NCBI GenBank assembly: GCA_043228905.1
Contig: JBHGNT010000036.1
Span: 217,520-281,519, forward strand
Length of the DNA stretch: 64,000 nucleotides
Direction: 5' to 3'
Origin: Azolla caroliniana
Lineage: Eukaryota; Polypodiophyta
The notes under the pieces were generated by a model. It made no database searches. It was not told where the DNA came from and was given only the letters and a program-made list of their open reading frames with translations. A program made the translations under genes and the position numbers. Of the stretch, positions 9,127-20,869 are shown piece by piece. Every line of letters begins with the position of its first letter. The first letter of the stretch is position 1.

Positions 9127-11216
9127 GTCCCACAGAGGGTGTGGACAGGAAAGAATGTGTCTTATCAGCATTTAAGGGTGTTTGGATGCTTGACCTATGT
9201 ACATGTTGCTAAAGATCAGAGGTCAAAGCTGGACAACAAGTCCAAGCCTTGTATATTCTTGGGGTACTCGGAAGATGAGTTTGGGTAGAGAATGTGGGAT
9301 CTCCTTGATAAGAAAGTGATAAGAAGTCGAGATGTTATATTCATGGAAGACAAGACAATCGGACACTGGAAGCAACAAAGACCAGAGTCGTCTTCCCAAT
9401 CGACTACTGTTTTGGAGTCAACACTAGTCGATCACTCCCACACAACCAGTCGGTAGACAACAGCTGGCTGATGAAGCCGAATTTGACTTGGCCGACACTC
9501 AATAGCAAATAGATGCACACGAATCAGAGTCGGATGATGAGCTGGTAGAAGAAACCGAATCTGAGTCAGTTGTTGAAGGAAGAAGATATCCACGAAGAAA
9601 AATGAAGACCTCTCGGTATCCAGCCAATCAATATATTCTCGACTGATGAAGGGGAACCAGAATGCTATGAAGAGGTCATGACTGATGTACATAAGGAGAA
9701 ATGGTGTAATGGATTCCTTGCATGAGAACCACACCTATGAGCTGATGGAGCCTGCTTGATGGAAAGAAGGCACTAAGAAACAAATGGGTCTACAAATTAA
9801 AAATTGGAGAAGACAGAAGTACACCTAGGTATAAGGCCCGTATTGTAGTGAAAGGTTTCCAACAGAAAAAGGGTGTTGATTTTGATGAGATTTTTGCTCC
9901 AGTAGTGAAGATGACCTCCATCCGGACTGTTTTGAGTATGGCTGCGAATATGAATCTGGAAATTGAACAATTGGATGTTAAAACAGCATGCTTGCATGGT
10001 GAGTTGGAAGAGGAAATCTATATGCAGCAGCCGGAGGGCTTTGAGGTGAAAGGAAAAGAAAATCTTGTATGTAGGTTGAGGAAGAGCTTGTATGAACTGG
10101 AACAAGCTCCTCGACAATGGTATAAGAAGTTTGAGTCCTTCATGTTGGAATATGGATTCCACAAAACACAAGCCGATCATTGTGTATTTGTGAAGAGGTA
10201 TGATGAAGGTGATTTTAGGATTCTTTTGTTGTATGTGGATGATATGTTGGTTGTTGGACAGAATGCTAAAAAGATTGCAAGCTTGAAGAAAGCCTTGAGC
10301 AAATCTTTTGCCATGAAAGACTTAGGACTGGCAAAACAAATTTTGGGAATGCATATAGTCCGGGACAGGACTAAAAACATGCTATGGCTGTCAGATATAT
10401 GTGACGAAAGTTTTGCAAAGGTTTAACATGCACAATGCGAAATGTGTTGGATCTCCATTGCCGGTGAATTGTAAGTTAAATTTAGGACAATGTTTGAAAA
10501 CTGAGAAAGATAAGGCAAAGGTGGCGTATGCCTCTGTTGTTGGGAGCCTAATGTATGCTATAGTCTGCACGAGGCCGGACATTGCATTTGCTGTTGGGAT
10601 AGTTAGTCACTACATGAGTAATCCTGGAAAGGAACATTGGGCAACCGTAAAATGGATACTCAGATACCTCAAAGGTACTTCGAGTGTATGCCTTAGATAT
10701 GGCTCCGGGAAACCTATGCTCGAACGTTTCACAGATTCTGATATGTCGAGTGATATAGATTCCGGTTGATCCACATCAGGGTATGTGATAACTTATTCAG
10801 GGTGAGCTGTGTCATGGCAATCAAGATTGCAAAAGGATGTGGCTTTGTCAACCACAGAGGCTGAATATATGGTTGCACTAGAAGCTGGAAAAGAATTAAT
10901 TTGGATGAGAGATTCTTTTAATGAACTAGGAATGAAACAAGAAACATTCGTACGTCATTGTGATAATCAAAGTGCTACTGATCTCGCTACGAATGCTGCC
11001 TATCACTCTCGTATAAAACACATTCAAAGAATGTATCATTGGTTGCGAGAGAGAGTAGAAGAATATGAGTTTGTCTTAGCGAAGATTCATACTGACGAAA
11101 ATGGATCAGACATGCTTACTAAAATCTTGCCTACGGAAAAACTTGTTGCGTGCCGACAAAAGGTTGGTTTGGTTGGCTCTTCCCCTACAGGAGTGAAGGG
11201 GGAGTTTGTTATGTAA
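9127..11216 (+). pseudogene. Copia pol remnant: integrase C-term, RT, RNase H, with stops and frameshift
   Basis: The sequence opens inside integrase (HLRVFGCLTYVHVAKD, then SKPCIFLGYSED), then a decayed linker (~9290-9740) with several stops. RT reads from about 9750 (NKWVYKLK, ARIVVKGFQQKKGVDFDEIFAP), through IEQLDVKTACLHGELEEEIY, to the catalytic LYVDDML. A frameshift near 10400 moves the frame to 10401-10769; after further stops RNase H continues at 10809-11216 (SWQSRLQKDVALSTTEAEYM). A purine tract (gaagggggag) precedes an LTR start at 11207. It is 5'-truncated and dead, of a different family from the neighbouring remnant. Confidence 0.85.
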
Positions 11217-11284
11217 GATTGTCCCTCCTTGTGGGGGAGTTGGCTGGCCAAATTCGGTTAGAAAGCCGAAATGGGATTTGGTCG
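11207..11284 (+). repeat. LTR of the older Copia, split by a younger element
   Basis: TGTTATGTAAGATTG directly after the purine tract is the LTR start of the remnant above. The LTR is interrupted at 11284 by the complete Copia element and resumes at 16911: across the insertion the text reads aaatgggatttggtcg then aatgggagtcggccg. Its far end is not recognised. Confidence 0.65.
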
Positions 11285-11702
11285 TGTTGAGAGACAAGCT
11301 CAACATTTGTGCGTAATACGATGCATAACCAGTGCGTAGACTGGGTGCATAAAACCGGTACGCAGACCGGTGCGTAGAAAGGCCGTATTGGTGCGTAGAC
11401 CGAAATGCCGTTAGAAAGATATTCCTCGTAAGGAATACTTTTGGGAGTAAGTGTCGAGGCTCATTTATGAGCAGTCAAGTACTGTCAGTACTTGTGTCAA
11501 CCCATTGTCAGGGCTTGTATAAAAGTGCTCACTGAGCACATCCTATGTACAGATTGAAGATTATTTTTGAATTTAACTTCTCGTGTTACTCTCTCTCTCT
11601 GTCTCTCCCGCGTATACTGAGTAAGCTCAAGCTCTCCATTAAACCTGAGTTTTCTTCCTTCTATTCGGTCTTCATACTTGCTTCTGCACGTTACTTTTTA
11701 CA
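11285..11702 (+). repeat. 5' LTR of complete Copia element
   Basis: Begins TGTTGAGAGACAAG and ends CTTTTTACA, TG...CA type, 418 bp. U3 contains an array of related GTGCGTA-type words (11309-11400). A TATA box TATAAAA lies at 11518-11524, followed by the short palindrome tgctcactgagca. A CT run follows in R/U5. Confidence 0.95.
11309..11524 (+). promoter_or_regulatory. LTR promoter: repeated GTGCGTAG motifs and TATA box
   Basis: Five to seven variants of GTGCGTA(G)ACC, some inverted-looking (tacgcagacc), are packed into ~90 bases of U3, resembling the repeated enhancer boxes of Tnt1-type LTRs. The TATAAAA at 11518 should position the RNA start shortly downstream. The same arrangement is preserved in the 3' LTR. 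The role in transcription is inferred from position. Confidence 0.6.
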
Positions 11703-11720
11703 TGGTATCAGAGCGTGAGG
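11703..11720 (+). other. Primer-binding site (initiator-Met tRNA type)
   Basis: TGGTATCAGAGC directly abuts the LTR end, the standard plant Copia minus-strand primer site complementary to initiator methionine tRNA. Confidence 0.9.
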
Positions 11721-14700
11721 GTTGAGAACCTCTCTGCAGCCGACACAGCTTGACGAAGAAGAACAAGAAGAACGATGGATAGAGGCATGGCGAGCTCGCT
11801 TCCAACATAGAAGCTCAACAGAACCAACTACGCGTCTTGGTCCTACAAGATGCACCAATACTTGCTCGGGCACAGCTATTGGAGTTATGTTGAAGGAGCT
11901 AATGACGCGGCACCCGAATCGACACACAGAGACTTCTTGTCGTGGGAGCAATCGGCAAGCAGGGTATTATACTACTTCGCGTCGTGTGTGGGCGAACAAC
12001 TATTGAGCTATGTTCGGGATGCAAAGACGCCGAAGGGTGCGTGGGAAAATGTGAAGAAGATTTTCGCCGCGAGCACCACAGCCAGGAAGCTTCAGCTCCG
12101 ACAGGAGTTGAGCAACCTACGACAACGCGACTTGTCGGTGGCAGACTATACCTCGAAGATCAAGGATATCTGCGACTCCCTCGCCTCCATAGAGGTGAAC
12201 ATCGAGGAGAGCGAGATGGTCCAAATCTGTCTCGGAGGTTTGGCGTCGAAGTTTGGAGCATTCCGAACGGCTGTGTGTACCCGGGAGAATATGCCGTCCT
12301 TTTTCAACTTACAGTCAATGCTCCTGGTAGAGGAGAACCACGCGGGTGCGTCTACAAGCACACACACCGACAACATAATGCTGTACACGGAGGGAGATAG
12401 GCCCCGTGGACGTGGAGGACGAGGCGAGTCGGCGCGTAATGGAGGCGGCCGACGAGATCAAGGAAGAAGGCACCGAAGTGATGCCGACAGCAACTCCGGA
12501 CCCTCCGAAAACAGGGGGAGTCGAAGCGATCAGAGCCGGCAAGGGAAGGCCATCACGGAATGCTGGTACTGTGGCAAGAAAGGCCACAGGGAGAGCGAGT
12601 GCTGGAAGAAGTGCGCCGAGTCGGAGAGGTCTGGTTCCGGACATACCGACAAAGGAAATCGGCAGCGATCGCACTACGCCGAAGGATCCGGAAAAGCCGG
12701 AGAAGGGTCAGTCTTCGTGACGAGACACGAAGCAAACTCAATGAAGCAGTCTGCCTCGCAATCAGACGAGGTGTGGTATGTCGACTCCGACGCGTCAAAC
12801 CATGTGACGTGGCACAAGGAGTGGTTCTCATACCTTGAGAAACCGACGCAACCAGGAGTAGTCGCAACTGGAGACGACACTCCGCATCTGATTGCGAATG
12901 TCGGTGAAGTTCCCTTGAGCCATGTCGGGCAGAAAGGGAAACTTATGAACGTGTTACACGTCCGGATCATCACGAAGAATCTGGTGTCGGTCGGGTAGAT
13001 CGTCGACCAGGGGATGCAGGTTCGGTTTACGCATCTTGGGTGCTTCATTGAGGAAGAAGGCCGTATTATTGCGCAAGGGCACAAAGATGGGAGGATGTTT
13101 ATCCTCGACTCTACTGATGGTGGCACCGCAATGTTTGCGAAGGGAAAAAAAGTCGAGTCAGACATCGACTTATGGCACAAACGGATAGGCCACGTCAACT
13201 ACCAATGGCTTCAAGACCTGCAATCGAAACAAGTGGTGTTTGGATTGCCCAAATTTAGTGGCCGGAAGGCACAAATTTGTGAAGCCTGCCAACTCGGGAA
13301 GCAACACCGACTTCCTTTCCCCAACGAGCGAAACCGGAGCCGGAACAAGCTCGACCTTATACACTTCGATGTATGGGGGCCGGCACAAAACGTTAGTCTT
13401 GGCGGGAGCCGATATTTCGTCTCCTTCATCGACGACCACACGCGGCACACGTGGATCTACCTCATTGAGAGGAAGAGCGAAGTCTTTGACTGTTTCCGGG
13501 ACCTCAAAGGGTTCGTGGAAACGGAAACGGGACGAAAGATCAAGTGCCTGCGGTCGGATAGCGGGAAAGAGTACTTTTCTGGTCAATTCAACGGTTATCT
13601 ACAACAAATGGGAATTCGGCGCGAATTCAGTTGTAGATACACGCCGGAGCAGAACGGCGTAGCCGAGAGGAAGAATCGGTCAGTTGTGGAAGCGGCACGG
13701 GCAATGCTGGAGGAGAAGAGCATGCCCAAGTTCTACTGGGCCGAGGCGGTAAGGACCGCGGTATACATCCAGAACCAGATCGGAGACAAAGTGTCGGCGC
13801 ACGAGCTATATTTCGGAACGAAGCCGAACTTGCGACACTTGAGGGTGTTCGGTAGCATTGCGTATGTGCATGTACCGAAGGAGAAAAGGAGGAAGCTGGA
13901 CGCAAAGGCCGAGAAATGCATCTTGGTCGGTTACTCGGACGAGCAGAAGGGTTATAAGTGCTATAAGCCTCGCACCAAACAAGCGCGTGTTAGCCATGAC
14001 GTTGTGTTTGACGAGTCCGCGTCCTGGTACCAGCCCCCGACTCCGAACCCCGACTCCAATCCGAGTTCTGACGATGAGGTCAGCGAGGCTGAGATGCCTT
14101 CGGATGAGCCCGAAATCGAGACCCGCGAAGAGCCGGCGAGTAGTGGAGACTCGGTCGTGCATTCCCCGCGCAGGAAGCCGAGGAGACGGCTTACGCGCAA
14201 AGAGAAAGGGAAGAAGAAGGTGTCGGATTCCGGCACGGATAGGGACGAGTCAGACCGACGCGAGTCCGACTCCGAGGGAACCGGTGATGGGACTTTAAAG
14301 GTGAAGTCCGCGTCGACCGAGAAGGCCTCGACATCGGCTGATGTGAGATTACGCCGATCTACCCACCAGAAGAATCCTGTTTTGCGGTTCGGATACAACG
14401 AGTACATGGCGCATCACTATGCGTACATGACCCGTATAGCGGAAGTGTGTGAGCCGGAGAGCTACGTAGAAGCGGCGAAGGACGCGAATTGGTGCACCAC
14501 GATGGAGGAAGAGATGCACGCATTGGCGGAAAACGAGACCTGGGATCTGGTTGACACACCGAAGGGTGTGAAGCCGATCGGATGTAGGTGGGTGTACAAG
14601 GTCAAGTACAACACCGACGGCTCGGTCAACCGATACAAGGCCCGGTTGGTGGCAAAAGGTTACGCGCAGAAACACGGCATTGACTACGATGAGACGTTTG

Positions 14701-15981
14701 CGCCGGTCGCGAAAATGACGACCGTCCGTGTTTTGCTCGCAGTAGCTGTGGTGAAGGGGTGGCACCTACATCAGATGGATGTAAAGAATGCGTTCCTGCA
14801 AGGTGACCTTGAGGAACAGGTGTACATGGTACAACCCCCCGGATTTCACTCTAGAACGAACTCCTCGGCAGTATGCCGACTGAAGAAGTCCCTTTACAGA
14901 CTGAAGCAAGCCCCGCATGCTTGGAACATGAAGATCACGCAACAACTGCGTCGGATGGGCTTCGTCACGTCAAAATCAGACTCTTCCCTGTTCATCCGGA
15001 AAGGTCGACTCAGACCGGTTAGTAGTCTACTATATGTTGATGACTTGGTCATCACGGGCGCCGACCTAGGTGAAATCGACCGCGTGAAGCTCCAGCTTGC
15101 GGCATCGTTCGACATGAAGGATCTGGGGGACCTTCATTACTTCCTCGGGATCGAAGTGATCCGCACCCCCGAAGGCATACTAATCAACCAATGTCATTAC
15201 GCGCTGAATATGCTCTTCAAATTCGGGATGGCAGACTGTAAGTCCGTCTCCACTCCTCTGGATAGGACTGTCAAGCTTCGCCCCAATTCCGGCAAGGTTT
15301 GCGACCTGACAAGGTTCCGACAAGTTGTCGGAAGCCTTATCTACTTGACAATCACCTGACCCGATCTCAGTTATCCGGTCGGGGTGATCAGTCAATTCAT
15401 GGCGCGACCTACCGAGGAGCACCTTCAATGTGCGCAACGCGTACTACGGTACGTCAGCGGCACTAAGGACCAGGGACTGCTATATCGGACCGATATAGCC
15501 TCGTAGTTGGTCGGCTACACCGATGCTGACTAGGCCGGCTGTGTCGCCGATCGCCGATCCACGTCCGGACATGCGTTCTCTCTTGGGAGTGCCGCGATAG
15601 CGTGGAGTAGCAAGAAGCAGCCGACAGTTGCACTGTCGAGCATCAAAGTCGAGTACAAAGGAGCGGCTGTCGCAACATGCGAAGCCATATGGTTGAACCG
15701 GCTACTTAAGGATCTGCAGGTGGAGGTGTCCGATCCAACGATGATCTACTACGACAACCTTAGTAGCATCCAACTCGCGAAGAACCCCGTCTTCCACGCA
15801 CGGACCAAGCACATTGAGGTGCACTACCATTTTGTCCGTCAGCGTGTCCTTTCTGGTGAAGTCGAACTTGAATATGTTCCGACAGATCGGCAGACGACCG
15901 ACATCTTCACCAAGCCTCTTGGTCTGGACAAGTTGCGGCAATTTTCGGGTGCGCTTGGGTTGTGTCACTTCGACGTGCCAA

Positions 15982-16493
15982 ACTTGAGGGGGAGAAACGT
16001 CCTAGATGACCACGAAAGGGAGCAGGAAAGGAGCGGAAAAGACCTCGGATCGGCTGAAGAAGCCGAGAGCGGATCCGCGGAAAAGTCCGGAAGCGGACAC
16101 AAGGGGAGTAACCGAAAGAAAGAGCCAAAGCCAACCAGGCATGGGGGAGATGACGCCGTCAAGGGCAAGAAGACCGGAGACGAGTTGGAGACAACCAACT
16201 CGGACGAGAGCGAAAACCGATCGAAGGTAGCCGAGTCAGTGCGGATGTTTGATTCAGATACACTAAATAAACTGAGGGCCGAGCGGAAAAGAAGGCGGCA
16301 GGAGAAGCGCCAACACCGCGACAGCAAGGGACCTGTGAAGGGCCGTGGGAGCAGACAAGCAGACCAAAAGGGTCGAAGCGCGCGGAGTCGAATAGGCCGA
16401 GGAGCGCGAGTGAGGCGTGGAGCTAGGAGAAGCCGGAGCATAGGTCCGACAGAGCAGGCGGAACCTCAAGTTGAGCTTGAGGGGGAGTGTTGA
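15982..16493 (+). other. Charged C-terminal extension of gag-pol, bounded by two purine tracts
   Basis: The frame stays open past the normal RNase H end for about 170 codons rich in Lys, Arg, Glu, Ser and Gly, with an Arg-rich end. A purine tract CTTGAGGGGGAG occurs at its start (~15983-15995) and again at its end (16476-16487) just before the 3' LTR. In ordinary Copia elements the first would itself abut the LTR. The stretch may be an acquired segment or extra coding domain; no known domain is recognised. Confidence 0.6.
16474..16487 (+). other. Polypurine tract of complete Copia
   Basis: gcttgagggggag immediately precedes the 3' LTR start TGTTGAG at 16488, the expected plus-strand primer. 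Confidence 0.9.
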
Positions 16494-16905
16494 GAGACAA
16501 GCTCAACATTTGTGCGTAATACGATGCGTAACCAGTGCGTAGACTGGGTGCATAAAACCGGTACGCAGACCGGTGCGTAGAAAGGCCGTATTGGTGCGTA
16601 GACCGAAATGCCGTTAGAAAGATATTCCTCGTAAGGAATACTTTTGGGAGTAAGTGTCGAGGCTCATTTATGAGCACTTAAGTACTGTCAGTACTTGTGT
16701 CAGCCCACTGTCAGGGCTTGTATAAAAGTGCTCACTGAGCACATCCTATGTACAGATTGAAGATTATTTTTGAATTTAACTTCTCGTGTTACTCTCTCTC
16801 TCTGTCTCTCCCGCGTATACTGAGTAAGCTCAAGCTCTCCATTAAACCTGAGTTTTCTTCCTTCTGTTCGGTCTTCATACTTGCTTCCGCACGTTACTTT
16901 TTACA
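16488..16905 (+). repeat. 3' LTR of complete Copia element
   Basis: 418 bp, co-linear with the 5' LTR. Differences seen: one in the U3 repeats (cata/cgta), two in gcagtcaag/gcacttaag, two in caacccatt/cagcccact and two near the 3' end. Followed directly by the target duplication GGTCG. Confidence 0.95.
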
Positions 16906-16910
16906 GGTCG

Positions 16911-16960
16911 AATGGGAGTCGGCCGAACATATGTATGTATATATACATACATACATATAC

Positions 16961-16992
<32 letters not shown>

Positions 16993-17718
16993 GTGTGTGT
17001 GTGTGTGTAGGTGTGTGTAGGTAATCGTATATATGTATATGAGATGAGTTAGTATATATAGTGAGAGTCGAACTAGCTGCGTTTGTATGTGGGATAACTT
17101 ACTAAGAGTAAAAACAGTGATAGAAGCGCGAATGTGAACTTAAGTAATTGAGCGCGTGAGGTGTAAGTGAATGTGTTGCAAGAGTAGAGCGATATAGAGA
17201 ACGATAGAATGCTAACACAATAGTGGTTGTGCAAGTGACATAGTGCAAAAGCTGAGCGTGAGAGGAAACAAAGAAATGAGAGTGAAACAGAGAAGAAAGA
17301 GAGACAAAACAGAGAAGCTTTGGAAGCTTCAAAAGTGACAGATACCTACAAGTTAGGGTTTGATGCACTCGGCTGAATTTGTGGTTTCAGATAACAACAT
17401 GACAGTACATCCATACCAAATCAGGTTCTATCATTCCATGTTTGTATTTCTTCTTGTCTCATAGTGGAAATTTCTGTTTGCCGTGGTTTTTCCCTGAAAT
17501 CAGGGTTTTCCACGTAAATCGCGTGCTCCTTGTTTTTCGTTTTGTTTGTGTCTCAGTATATTAGTGGTTTACGTCTGAGTAAAATCTTTCAATAGGGTCA
17601 TTGAAAACTTTGGGGTATTTTGGTAAATATTCAAACGTCAAGGGTATTTCTATTCAGATATTATTTTAAAACCAGTTGAAAACTTCGTCATAAAATTGTG
17701 ATAATTTGTTCTCCTTAT
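16911..17718. other. Continuation of older LTR, TATG/TG microsatellite, then no gene
   Basis: The older Copia LTR resumes at 16911. A TATA/TATG/TG microsatellite occupies about 16919-17012. Beyond it is AT-rich sequence without a recognisable LTR end, coding motif or RNA gene. Confidence 0.5.
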
Positions 17719-19257
17719 TGGCAGAACAAGTACTTTGCGGCATCGTGCAGTAGACTTGAACCTGAAAATCTGTGCCAATGGCTATATTGCAGTTGTAGAC
17801 TTGCTAAAACTTGGAGTCAAAACAATGGCTGGGATACCGTTGAGTGTCTACACTGTGGAAGATGTAATGAAGATGCCACCTTGAACTGCACTAGAATAAG
17901 TTCCATAGTTTTAGCAATGACATATAAATCTTGCAAACAACTTTGATTGAGTCTTTGTGGCCTATGTTTCTCTATTGTTTGATAGTTTTTTATGCACACC
18001 TTTCTAGTTGTTTTATAGTTGGTTTTGACCATCACAACACAAATGTGGTAGTGACATAATTCATTGGTTTTTCTATCAACATGCAATATCTTTAATGATG
18101 GTTTATTTGTTTCACAGATTGGATTTTGACTCGAGAGATTAAAGATTACAAGAAAATACAGTGTTTTCATTCTTTTTGTTTTCTTTCTATCTACGTCTGT
18201 TTTGTTGGAGACTCTGGATTGTTTTCATGTTCTTATGTTCAAATTCTTGGTAAAGGCATATTTGTACATTGTAATTTGTGAGTGTTTTTTGTGTGGAATT
18301 ATTTGTGTAGGCTGTAGAACAAGACAATAAGCAACGTTTTGGATTATTGGAGGAAGATGGCGTCCTCTTGATAAGGGCTAATCAAGGACATAGTCTAAAA
18401 GTACGTGGAAAGCTATTTGAATCTAGTTTTGGAAGAGTTTCTCCAATTGGGAGATTTTTGCTTTTCTTGAGTGATTGGCTCTTTGTTTTAGGCCGTGGAA
18501 ACAGAGAAGTTGTTGAAACCAATCTTGTCAGCTGATGAAATTCCTGGTAAATTTTGGGAATTAAATCTACCATGTGTTTATTCTATGAAATTTTATAAGA
18601 ATGCCATTTGTGAATCATCATATCCCTTTATGGGAGCTTTCGATAGGCATGTGTAAATTAGTTCTCACTTTATATTATTTGACAGTTTGTATACATGGTA
18701 CTTCAATGAACAATCTCGATTTAATACTACGTTCTGGATTAAAAAGGATGGGGAGAAATCATGTACATTTTGCAACCGGTTTACCGACGGAGGATGGAGT
18801 AATAAGTGGTATGCCAATTATAATCAGGTTAAATCTGAAGTATATATTGAGATCAAACTTAATTAAGCCATGACTCTCTAAACTTTCCATTGGATTGCAG
18901 GAATGAGATCTTCCAGTGATGTTATAATATACTTAGATTCTAAGAAAGCCCTTGAAGGTCTGAGTTTTCATATGCTTCGTTTTGTATATGAATTTGTTCT
19001 ATCTACATCTACATAGACATGCCATATTGTGTCTGAGTTTTCATATGTTTCATTCTATATATAAATTTGTTCTATCTACATAAATATTCATGTGCCATAT
19101 TGTCTCCAGATGGCATGAAACTATATATGATAATGGAGTAATTTTGACGGAGGGATTTGATGGAGTTGTATTAGCCAAGTACTTTGCACAAGTTGCGAAG
19201 TGGAGAAAATGGAAAGTTGTTCCTTTGAATTTGACGGTTAAGAAAGATTTGGAATAA
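17719..19257 (+). pseudogene. TPT1: tRNA 2'-phosphotransferase (TPT1/KptA) gene copy, damaged
   Basis: Six co-linear exon-like blocks encode a TPT1-type protein, the enzyme that removes the splice-junction 2'-phosphate from tRNA using NAD. Blocks: 17719-17872 (LRHRAVDLNLKICANGYIAV), 18311-18400 (QDNKQRFGLLEEDGVLLIRA), 18492-18546 (TEKLLKPILSADEIP), 18686-18808 (CIHGTSMNNLDLILRSGLKR, HVHFATGLPTEDG), 18901-18957 (GMRSSSDVIIYLDSKKALED), 19110-19257 (VILTEGFDGVV). Introns between blocks 2-6 have GT...AG ends and compatible phases. Damage: the donor after block 1 reads AT rather than GT, and near 19125-19131 the frame shifts by a small deletion so DNGVILTEG is out of frame. No N-terminal exon is visible. 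Probably a pseudogene. Confidence 0.8.
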
Positions 19258-20869
19258 CACATGATCCTATTGCCTTTCTCATGACCCTAAAAAGCTATAA
19301 GGATCAGAGTGGGATCAAGGAAGGATGATCAGTCAAGGATTGTGGCGATGATTGAGAAGATGGTACTGTCAACAGACACTAATAGAGGGTACGTGCGAAG
19401 GGGGTGGGGGATATCTAAAAATCCAAAAGCAATGCATTTAGTACCAATTCCACTCCTCACATTTCTTATTGAGATTCATCTAAAAAAGGTATTTATGATC
19501 ATTTTTAATGGAATTCATAGCAAAAGGTATTATGTTCACTGTTTTCCAACAGGTTACTATGTGAAGTAGCCCATAGATGAACATTTATCTATCTGTAAAG
19601 ATATGCACACCAGTGAAATGTGGTTGATAAGAGTTCATTTAGCTCCTTTGTTTGGCATGCGTACATGCAAGGACTTTGAATGTTTAGGTGTGTCGTGATC
19701 AGTGTCATACTCTATCTTAAGATATTCTTCTCAACATCTTTCTCGAAGCTTTAAGTAAATGAGTTTGCCACGCAAGACCTTGAAAATCACTAAATTTCTT
19801 GATCTAGGACTTTGGATGGCTTTTTTGCATTGATTAGGAGTTCTTAAAAAGCTCTAGAAATAATTTTTGAGCAACAGAAGGTTCTAATATTCTTAGACTT
19901 ATGCAGGAATATTCAATGATCTCATTATATAACCCACCCATGGCTCAGGTCCATAGCTCAGAAGTTTTGGGTTTTTACCAATTTTATTGTGCAAGTCTTG
20001 TATGAAGTAATGCACTAGTCTTGTATTGAGTAATACTGTTTTGTGAAATCTCAACCTTTTATCATTTTGTATTTCATCCTTGTATACGTGACAATGTGAA
20101 TTAGATACATCATGATATAGCCATTTGAACCATAATAACATATATAGTTTTTACCTTTACAATGCACATCGTTGGATCTTGTCCTTTTCATACCTTAATG
20201 AATAACACTATCTCATATCATTGAATCTAATTCATTGAATACTAGAATTTAATGCTCCTCTTCATCAAGAACTTTTTCGAGGGGGATTTGTAGTTATAAG
20301 CTCTTCAATGGTGGCTTTGAATGTTTGAGAGCAATTTTTTTCGAGCTCTTGTAGCAAATCTTTGTAACATTTATTTGAATAATTATCAATCTCTTGTGTG
20401 CGCCAGTAGTTTGGCAAGACTCCCACCTTGGACTTGCCTTACCACAAGTTAGAATATGTAAGATTTTGCCTCCAATTTTCATGGGGCATCTAAATGGAAG
20501 GGTTGTGAGCATAACTTGAATATTAGAGTTCAATATTATAATGTCTTCAGCACAAAGTTCAATTGATCATAACGTGTGCACAAGTAGTATAGTAGTGATT
20601 GTTCATTGATAAATGATGCAATCAAGCCCCAAAGCTTTCTCCCCAAGCAATATCAATATCAATATCAAATTCACTACACTACAAAGCATGGTTACCTAGC
20701 ATAGGAACATTTTGGGAATGAGGATATAAATTCGAGAATGGAAGCTGGGGCCAATAGCACACAACATTTGAATTTTCAAATTTTGAATAGAAAAGTGATG
20801 CATAGGTACAAACTTATGAGCAAAAGCATGTCTAAGGACCAACATTTGACCAAATGCATGTTTAGTCAA
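19258..20869. other. No recognisable gene
   Basis: AT-rich. An 86-codon plus-strand frame at 19309-19569 (containing KDDQSRIVAMIEKMV) looks protein-like but matches nothing I recognise and lacks flanking splice context I trust. It might be the remains of a gene downstream of TPT1. The rest shows no motif. Confidence 0.4.

Larger units (their letters stand above)
11775..16493 (+). pseudogene. Copia gag-pol polyprotein with five in-frame stops
   Basis: One frame of 1573 codons runs from ATG 11775 to the stop at 16491-16493. Gag: residues ~25-250 (UBN2-type), then a zinc knuckle CWYCGKKGHRESEC (~12556). Protease: VWYVDSDASNHV, where the usual DSGAS-type motif has Asp for Gly. Integrase: HKRIGHVN, the zinc-binding CEACQLGK, FDVWGP, RSDSGKEYFS, TPEQNGVAERKNR. 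RT: KARLVAKGYAQ, MDVKNAFLQGDLEEQVY, LYVDDLVITG. RNase H: SSKKQPTVALSSIKVEY, KTKHIEVHYHF-type. Premature stops at 11808 (TAG), 12996 (TAG), 15357 (TGA), ~15505 (TAG) and ~15530 (TAG) all sit where one C-to-T or G-to-A change explains them. After RNase H the frame continues ~170 charged residues, which is unusual. Confidence 0.9.
11280..16910 (+). mobile_element. Complete Ty1/Copia LTR retrotransposon with 5-bp target duplication
   Basis: Two 418-bp LTRs (11285-11702, 16488-16905) flank an internal region with primer-binding site, one gag-pol frame and polypurine tract. The element is flanked by the direct repeat GGTCG (11280-11284 and 16906-16910), the 5-bp duplication expected of integrase-mediated insertion. 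The LTRs differ at 7 positions by my alignment (~98.3% identity), a fairly recent insertion. The internal region is markedly GC- and CpG-rich against its AT-rich surroundings. Gag-pol carries five nonsense codons, so this copy is non-autonomous. Confidence 0.95.

Noticed and set aside
12315-14765. Long minus-strand and alternate-frame ORFs across the Copia body
   Set aside because: Shadows of the GC-biased gag-pol frame, which carries all Copia motifs.
19309-19569. 86-codon plus-strand frame after TPT1
   Set aside because: Protein-like composition but no recognised homologue and no convincing splice or start context; left as unassigned.
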